From Acidobacteriota bacterium (GTDB lineage Bacteria > Acidobacteriota > Vicinamibacteria > Vicinamibacterales > JACQTH01): a stretch of 7,521 bases of DNA. This document shows, piece by piece, positions 3,446 through 7,521 of the stretch. A model generated the notes under the pieces. The model saw only the letters and a program-made list of their open reading frames with translations, made no database searches and was not told the origin of the DNA. Positions within the stretch are counted from its first letter, which is position 1; the number at the start of each line of letters is the position of its first letter. A program made the position numbers and the translations under genes. The stretch lies in the NCBI GenBank assembly GCA_016210935.1, contig JACQTH010000116.1, positions 1 through 7,521 on the forward strand, given 5' to 3'.

Positions 3446-6400
3446 ATGTTCAAATCACCAAATCTCAAACGTTGCGCTGCGGCATGGCTTGCCATCACCG
3501 TAACGGCCTCCGTCCTCAGCTCCGCCGATCAGACCGCGACGCCCGCGCCAAAAACCGTGCTGGTCGATCCGGCCAGACCGGGACGCGATCCGAAGCAGCC
3601 GATCGACGAGGAGTACACGAAAAAGATAAAGGAGTACACGACGGAGACGTTTTTTCTCTCGCCGCTGGTCGACTATCTGCCCGCGTCACGAACCGTCCCG
3701 ACGCCGAAGGCGACGCTCGGCGACATCGCGGGCGCGCCCGGGAAGCTGCCGTACTCCAAAGAGGTCTACGAGTACATGCGGCTGCTCGCGAAGTCGACGC
3801 CGCGCGTGAAGGTCTTCAACATCGGCACCACCGAAGAGGGCCGTGAGATGATCGCCGTGGCGGTGGCCTCGGATGCCCTCATGGCCAGGCTGGACGCCAA
3901 CAAGCTGGATCTCGCGAAGCTCGCGGATCCGCGCACGATCAACATGGATGATGCGCAGGCCGACGGGATCGCGCGGCGCGCGGCGCCGGTCTACTACATC
4001 ACCGGCACGATCCACTCGCCGGAGGCTGGTGCGCCAACCGCGCTGATGGAGCTGGCCTATCGCCTGGCGGTCGACGAGAGCCCCTACGTCCGCCACATCC
4101 GCGACCACGTCATCACGCTCATCACACCGATCGTCGAGGTCGACGGTCGCGACCGCGTGGTCGATCTCTATCGATGGCGCAAAGCACACCCGGGGCAGAC
4201 GGCGCCCGGCCTGATCTATTGGGGCAAGTACGTGGCGCACGACAACAACCGCGACGCCATGGCGCTGACGCTCAAGCTCTCGCAGAACGTGCTGAACACC
4301 TATCTCGACTGGAAGGCGCAGGTCCTGCACGACCTGCACGAGTCGGTGCCGTATCTCTACGACAACACGATCGGAGACGGCCCGTACAACGCCTGGATCG
4401 ATCCGTTGCTGGCGAACGAGTGGCAGCTGATCGGCTGGCACAACGTGAACGAGATGACGCGCCTCGGCATGCCCGGCGTCTTCGCGTTCGGCACGTTCGA
4501 TACGTGGTCCCCCGGGTACCTGATGTTCATGGCGGCGACCCACAACGGCATCAGCCGGTTGTACGAAACGTTTGGCAACGGGGGCAGCGCCGACACCGAA
4601 GAGCGAACCCTCACGCCGGAGCAGACGGCGCGGACGTGGTACCGACAGAACCCGCCGCTTCCCCGGGCCAAGTGGTCGCTGCGCAACAACAACAATTACG
4701 AGCAGACCGGGCTCCTGATTTCGTTGAACTACCTCGCGAGCAACAAGCTGTACTTCCTGCGGAACTTCTTCGAGAAGAGCAAGCGATCGATTCTGAAGGC
4801 CCGGACGGAAGGACCAGCGGCCTACGTGCTGCCCGCCAGCGAGGCCCGGCCCGGCGCCCAGGCGGAGCTGCTGCGCATCCTGCAGAAGCAGGCCGTCGAA
4901 ATCTCGCGCGCCGATGCGTCGTTCACCGTGCAGGTGCCGGTCCGCCGACCGGCGGGTGGTGGGCGCGGTGGCCAAGCGGCCGAGGACCCTTCGCCTGACC
5001 GCCAGGGCGAGGTGCCGCCGAAATCACCACGCCCTCCTGAGAGCGAGCCTCGCGAGTTTCCGGCGGGCAGCTACATTGTCCGGATGGATCAGCCGTACTC
5101 ACGGATCGCCGACGCGCTGCTCGATTACCAGTACTGGGCACCGAACGATCCGCAGCGGAGACCGTACGACGACACCGGCTGGACCTTCCCGGAGGCGTTT
5201 GGCATTCAGGCCATTCGGGTCATGGAGACGAAGATCCTCGACGCGCCGATGCGGCCCGTCACAGGCGAAGTCCGGGCGCCGGGTGGCCTTCAGTCCGCCA
5301 CCACGTCGAACGGCGACGGTCCCTCGACGGCGCTCGGGGCAGGCGGGTCGAGTGTGCCCGCTGCCACGACCATGTTCGCGATCAACCACAACGCGGACAA
5401 CGCCCTCATCACGCTGCGTTACAGATTCAAGGACGCGGATTTCCAGATTGCCGAAGAGCCGTTCGAAGCGAGCGGCACGAAGTTCAACCGCGGCTCGTTC
5501 ATCATTCACAACGTGAGTCAGGTGGATCTGCAGAAGGCTGTCGCCGAGCTGGGTCTCAAGGCTTATCCGCTCCCGGCCGCTCCAAGCGTCAAGACGCACC
5601 CGGCACGCGCCGCGCGCATCGCGATCATGCACACCTGGATCAGCACCCAGTCGGAGGGGTGGTGGCGGCAGGCATTCGACTTCAACGGTGTGCCCTTCGA
5701 GTACATCAGCGTGCAGGACGTCGCGAAGGATCCGAATCTCAACGCCAGGTACGACGTCATCATCTTCGGGCCTGGGGGCGGAGCGGCTCAGACCGTGGTC
5801 GAGGGGATGCCGATGTGGCGGAATCCGATGCCATGGAAGAACACCGCGGAGACGCCGAACCTCGCCACGGTGGCGGAAACCGACGACATCAGGCCGGGGC
5901 TCGGATGGCAGGGCGTCCAGAACCTGCAGACGTTCGTCCGGAACGGTGGGGTCTACATGGCCGCGACGACCAGCGCCGATTTCGCGATTCAGTACGGTCT
6001 CACCCACGGCGTCAGCCTCAATCGCCCCACCTCGTCGCGCGTGGTCGGTTCGCTGCTGCGATCCAGACTCGTCGACGAGACGAGCCCCATCGTGTACGGC
6101 ATTCCCGATAATCTGGCGGTGTACAGTGGCGGCGGCGAGTACTTCACCGTCAGCGCCACGGTGGGCCGCGGGGGCGGAGGTGGCGGGGGGGCCGGCGCGG
6201 CAGGAGGTGGACGCGGCGGTGGGCCGTCACGTGCCACCGGACGCGGGACGCCGGATGACGTCGATACGCCTCAGGGGCGGCCGGCGCTCGATCCGCGGTT
6301 CGAGCGACCGACGCCACCCACGGTCCGGCCGTGGCAGTACGCGCTGCCCACCGATGAGCAGCTCCGGACACCGCTGAACATCACGCCGCCCGAATTCCGC

Positions 6401-6643
6401 CCGCGTGTAGCGCTGCGGTTCGCCGACCAGAATGAGCTCCTCGTGTCGGGGCTGCTCGACGGAGGGGGCGAAATCGCGCAGCGCGCCGCCGTGGTGGACG
6501 TGCCGGTCGACAAAGGCCACGTCGTGCTCTTCGCCCACAACCCGATCTGGCGCGGCGAGACGATCGGGAGCTACTTCATGGTGTTCAATGCGATTCTGAA
6601 TTTCGACCACTTGAACGCGGGAAGAAAGCTGGATCCGAAATGA
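3446..6643 (+). CDS. Secreted M14-family zinc carboxypeptidase-like protein with C-terminal amidotransferase-like domain
   Basis: This 1065-residue protein is predicted to be exported and to hydrolyse peptides outside the cytoplasm. The start at 3446 gives a signal peptide: KSPNLKR, then a hydrophobic AAAWLAITVTASVL, then a likely cut after SSA. The frame is open 40 codons further upstream, but that part reads through the BIME repeat. The M14 domain (about residues 60-400) has the zinc ligands H190-S-P-E193 and H298 (in DLHES), the substrate-binding pair N268-R269 (in HDNNRD), and E374 (in LYET) as the likely catalytic Glu. H298 to E374 is 76 residues, close to 74 in carboxypeptidase A. A Pro/Gly/Arg-rich linker follows (about 498-535). 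From about 720 a class I amidotransferase/ThuA-like fold is suggested by ARIAIMH and YDVIIFGPGGG, without an obvious catalytic Cys-His pair. It is interrupted by a Gly-rich run (908-930) and ends in the typical GHVVLFAHNP...IGSYFMVFNAIL. No Shine-Dalgarno sequence is evident. Substrate is unknown. Confidence 0.9.
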   Translation: MFKSPNLKRCAAAWLAITVTASVLSSADQTATPAPKTVLVDPARPGRDPKQPIDEEYTKKIKEYTTETFFLSPLVDYLPASRTVPTPKATLGDIAGAPGKLPYSKEVYEYMRLLAKSTPRVKVFNIGTTEEGREMIAVAVASDALMARLDANKLDLAKLADPRTINMDDAQADGIARRAAPVYYITGTIHSPEAGAPTALMELAYRLAVDESPYVRHIRDHVITLITPIVEVDGRDRVVDLYRWRKAHPGQTAPGLIYWGKYVAHDNNRDAMALTLKLSQNVLNTYLDWKAQVLHDLHESVPYLYDNTIGDGPYNAWIDPLLANEWQLIGWHNVNEMTRLGMPGVFAFGTFDTWSPGYLMFMAATHNGISRLYETFGNGGSADTEERTLTPEQTARTWYRQNPPLPRAKWSLRNNNNYEQTGLLISLNYLASNKLYFLRNFFEKSKRSILKARTEGPAAYVLPASEARPGAQAELLRILQKQAVEISRADASFTVQVPVRRPAGGGRGGQAAEDPSPDRQGEVPPKSPRPPESEPREFPAGSYIVRMDQPYSRIADALLDYQYWAPNDPQRRPYDDTGWTFPEAFGIQAIRVMETKILDAPMRPVTGEVRAPGGLQSATTSNGDGPSTALGAGGSSVPAATTMFAINHNADNALITLRYRFKDADFQIAEEPFEASGTKFNRGSFIIHNVSQVDLQKAVAELGLKAYPLPAAPSVKTHPARAARIAIMHTWISTQSEGWWRQAFDFNGVPFEYISVQDVAKDPNLNARYDVIIFGPGGGAAQTVVEGMPMWRNPMPWKNTAETPNLATVAETDDIRPGLGWQGVQNLQTFVRNGGVYMAATTSADFAIQYGLTHGVSLNRPTSSRVVGSLLRSRLVDETSPIVYGIPDNLAVYSGGGEYFTVSATVGRGGGGGGGAGAAGGGRGGGPSRATGRGTPDDVDTPQGRPALDPRFERPTPPTVRPWQYALPTDEQLRTPLNITPPEFRPRVALRFADQNELLVSGLLDGGGEIAQRAAVVDVPVDKGHVVLFAHNPIWRGETIGSYFMVFNAILNFDHLNAGRKLDPK
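5316..5350. repeat. Dispersed repeat inserted in frame inside the M14 gene
   Basis: GGTCCCTCGACGGCGCTCGG and the following GGCAGGCGGGTC resemble the widespread CCCTCGAC-n-GCTCGGGACAGG intergenic repeat of bacterial genomes, with CCC-CGA pairing to TCG-GGG around a short loop. Here it lies within codons, giving a Ser/Thr/Gly/Ala-rich segment (about residues 607-640, including GPSTALGAGGSSVPA) between two well-formed domains. The family assignment is from memory of the motif, not a search. Confidence 0.5.
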
Positions 6644-6645
6644 CG

Positions 6646-6654
6646 TGTTATACT
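6646..6654 (+). promoter_or_regulatory. Extended -10 promoter of rpmB
   Basis: TGTTATACT fits the extended -10 form TG-n-TATAAT with one mismatch (TATACT). It begins 2 bases after the stop of the M14 gene, so rpmB need not depend on read-through. No -35 box stands out at 16-18 bases, as is common for extended -10 promoters. Transcription would begin near 6661, giving a leader of about 25 bases. Confidence 0.5.
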
Positions 6655-6675
6655 TTTCTCTTTTTTGTCCGCGTC

Positions 6676-6680
6676 AGGAG
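6676..6680 (+). promoter_or_regulatory. Ribosome-binding site of rpmB
   Basis: AGGAG ends 6 bases before ATG 6687. It fixes this start against an upstream in-frame start at 6645, which would add 14 unrelated residues. It is the only textbook Shine-Dalgarno sequence in the window. Confidence 0.85.
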
Positions 6681-6686
6681 AACTCC

Positions 6687-6878
6687 ATGGCAAGGCGCTG
6701 CGAGATTTGCGGGAAAGGTCCGGTCGTCGGCCGCCAGGTGAGCCACGCGCATAACGTGTCGCCCCGCCGGTTCGAGCCGAATCTTCAGACGGTTCGGGCA
6801 ATGGTGAACGGGGGCATCAAACGGCTGCGCGTCTGCACGCGCTGCCTGCGTTCGGGCAGGGTGACCAAGGCCGCCTAA
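6687..6878 (+). CDS. rpmB: 50S ribosomal protein L28, zinc-binding (C+) form
   Basis: This 63-residue protein is ribosomal protein bL28 of the large subunit. It shows the family pattern in order: RRCEICGKGPVVG at the N-terminus, SHAHNVSPRRFEPNLQ in the middle, and KRLRVCTRCLRSG at the end. The four cysteines C5, C8, C50 and C53 form two CxxC pairs and make this the C+ form, which binds one zinc ion. C+ and C- versions of L28 alternate among bacteria, and C- forms take over under zinc limitation in some. It has its own extended -10 promoter and strong AGGAG. ridA follows 38 bases later on the same strand and may be co-transcribed. Confidence 0.97.
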   Translation: MARRCEICGKGPVVGRQVSHAHNVSPRRFEPNLQTVRAMVNGGIKRLRVCTRCLRSGRVTKAA

Positions 6879-6914
6879 GGCTTTTTAGCCGAGAGCTGAA
6901 AGCTGATAGCTTTC
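6879..6914. repeat. Two small hairpins between rpmB and ridA
   Basis: GGCT-TTTT-AGCC (6879-6890) begins directly after the rpmB stop. GAAAGCT-GAT-AGCTTTC (6898-6914) is a perfect 7-bp stem ending 2 bases before the ridA ATG. The GAGAGCTGAAAGCTGATAGC string looks like a simple iterated AGCTGA repeat. The second hairpin would cover the place where a ribosome-binding site of ridA should be, and I see no other one. Confidence 0.5.
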
Positions 6915-6916
6915 TC

Positions 6917-7294
6917 ATGCGCGAAGCGATCTCGACCACGGGCGCGCCACAGGCGATCGGGCCGTACTCCCAGGCGATTCGGGCCGGAAGCTTTCTGTTC
7001 GTGTCAGGCCAGATTCCGCTCGACCCGGTCACGGGATCGATCGTCGACGGCGATGTCGCCGACCAGACACGCCGGGTGCTCGACAATGTCGGGGCGATCC
7101 TCAAAGCCGCGGGCGCCACCTACGACAACGTGGTCAGGACCACGGTCTTCCTCGCCGACATGAACGATTTCGCGGCGATGAACCAGGTGTACGCGACCTA
7201 CTTCCCCACCCAGGCCCCGGCGCGATCGACGGTGCAGGCCGCGAGGCTGCCGAAAGACGCGCGGATCGAGATTGACGTCATAGCTGTTGTGTGA
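6917..7294 (+). CDS. ridA: RidA family enamine/imine deaminase
   Basis: This 125-residue protein belongs to the RidA (YjgF/YER057c/UK114) family, which hydrolyses reactive enamine and imine intermediates such as 2-aminoacrylate, released by PLP enzymes like threonine/serine dehydratase, to the keto acid and ammonia. It is cytosolic and normally a homotrimer. The whole family pattern is present: GAPQAIGPYSQA at the N-terminus with Y17, VSGQIPLDP with S30 and G31, the central VLDNVGAILKAAGA helix, VVRTTVFLADMNDF, and the signature APARSTVQ-x4-LPKDARIEID. R103 corresponds to the carboxylate-binding Arg (R105 in E. coli) and E118 to E120, so an active deaminase (RidA subfamily proper) is expected. 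Length equals the family norm (about 125-130). The start at 6917 is the only sensible one; no Shine-Dalgarno sequence is visible. It converges with the RelA/SpoT gene. Confidence 0.95.
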   Translation: MREAISTTGAPQAIGPYSQAIRAGSFLFVSGQIPLDPVTGSIVDGDVADQTRRVLDNVGAILKAAGATYDNVVRTTVFLADMNDFAAMNQVYATYFPTQAPARSTVQAARLPKDARIEIDVIAVV

Positions 7295-7302
7295 AGCTGC
7301 CG

Positions 7303-7397
7303 GGAGTCGGGATTTGGGATTCGGGATTCGTAAGTGTTTCCGGATATAACCTCCGAATCCCGAATCCCGAACCCCGAATCCCGAATCCCCTGACTCC
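7303..7397. repeat. Inverted array of a 7-base repeat (GGGATTC / CGAATCC)
   Basis: Three GGGATTY units (7309-7329) face five tandem CGAAYCC units (7354-7388), separated by 24 bases that include CCGGATATAACC. The outer ends GGAGTC (7303-7308) and GACTCC (7392-7397) also pair. The whole can fold into one long stem with slippage between units. It fills the gap between the convergent ridA (stop 7294) and the RelA/SpoT gene (stop 7407), where it may end both transcripts, though no U-tract is present. Confidence 0.8.
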
Positions 7398-7406
7398 TCG
7401 GTACTA

Positions 7407-7521
7407 CTACCTCGCCGCCCGCTCCACCGCCAGCACCCCCGCCACGGACTTCAACGACTTCATCACCTTCTCGAGGTGCTTCAAATCGTTGATCTCGACC
7501 GTCATGTTGATGCGGCCGCGG
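7407..7521 (-). CDS. C-terminal end (ACT domain) of a RelA/SpoT-type (p)ppGpp synthetase/hydrolase, partial
   Basis: The last 37 codons of a minus-strand gene read into the window and stop at TAG (7409..7407). They read GRINMTVEINDLKHLEKVMK, then SLKSVAGVLAVERAAR. This matches the end of the C-terminal ACT domain of long RelA/SpoT homologues, where a beta strand (INMTVEI), a D-L-x-H-L helix, and GV-x-x-VER close the protein. Such enzymes make and degrade (p)ppGpp, the partner of DksA at RNA polymerase. Whether it is RelA, SpoT or a bifunctional Rel cannot be told because the catalytic domains lie outside. ACT domains end other proteins too, but the VER ending strongly favours this family. Confidence 0.8.
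   Translation of the reverse strand, partial: RGRINMTVEINDLKHLEKVMKSLKSVAGVLAVERAAR

Noticed and set aside
3686..4975. Minus-strand 429-residue open frame antisense to the M14 gene
   Set aside because: It lies fully within the M14 coding region, is Arg/Val/Asp-rich as expected of an antisense shadow in GC-rich DNA, and shows no domain. The sense strand has clear catalytic motifs.
5099..6007. Minus-strand 302-residue open frame in the M14 gene
   Set aside because: Antisense shadow. Its TRPACPERRRGT-like stretch is the reverse reading of the dispersed repeat at 5316-5350, a frequent source of false proteins.
1..7521. Search for a defence, toxin-antitoxin, secretion or prophage system
   Set aside because: All recognisable genes are housekeeping or a single secreted peptidase; the unknown pair has no toxin, nuclease, NTPase or membrane motif.

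Overview
This is a 7.5-kb, GC-rich (mid-60s % by eye) chromosomal window from a Gram-negative-type bacterium. Three things together suggest Acidobacteriota, probably a Vicinamibacteria-like lineage: a very large secreted M14 peptidase with an amidotransferase-like C-terminus, a zinc-binding (C+) ribosomal protein L28, and gene junctions crowded with short dispersed repeats. That placement is inference; there is no rRNA or other decisive marker here.

Layout. At the left edge a minus-strand gene may begin at position 40 and run out of the window. A bipartite repeat (R1, 42-217) abuts it. A perfect GC hairpin (310-333) follows a minus-strand DksA/TraR-type zinc-finger regulator (351-830). After about 400 bases without a recognisable gene comes a minus-strand pair of unknown small proteins (2103 to 1229) whose ORFs overlap by 4 bases (ATGA). 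Upstream of the pair lie two more copies of the bipartite repeat (R2, R3), and between them a good minus-strand sigma-70-like promoter. The plus strand then carries a cysteine-rich zinc-binding protein of unknown function (2563-3231), a BIME/REP-like pair of hairpins, the large secreted M14 zinc carboxypeptidase-like protein (3446-6643), rpmB (L28) with its own extended -10 promoter and Shine-Dalgarno sequence, and a RidA-family deaminase. The right edge holds the last 37 codons of a convergent RelA/SpoT-type (p)ppGpp enzyme (its ACT domain). An inverted array of a 7-base repeat separates it from ridA.

The known genes are ordinary: transcription control by DksA and (p)ppGpp, translation (L28), imine detoxification (RidA) and extracytoplasmic peptide hydrolysis. 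I do not see a defence system, CRISPR array, integron, prophage, or a transposase gene. The striking feature is the repeat landscape: about eight different repeat families occupy almost every gene junction. Some have entered coding sequence, as an in-frame segment inside the M14 gene and as the C-terminal tail of the 97-residue protein. The R1-R3 element always points the same way, towards the 5' end of a minus-strand gene or its promoter. If anything here is undescribed, it is that element.
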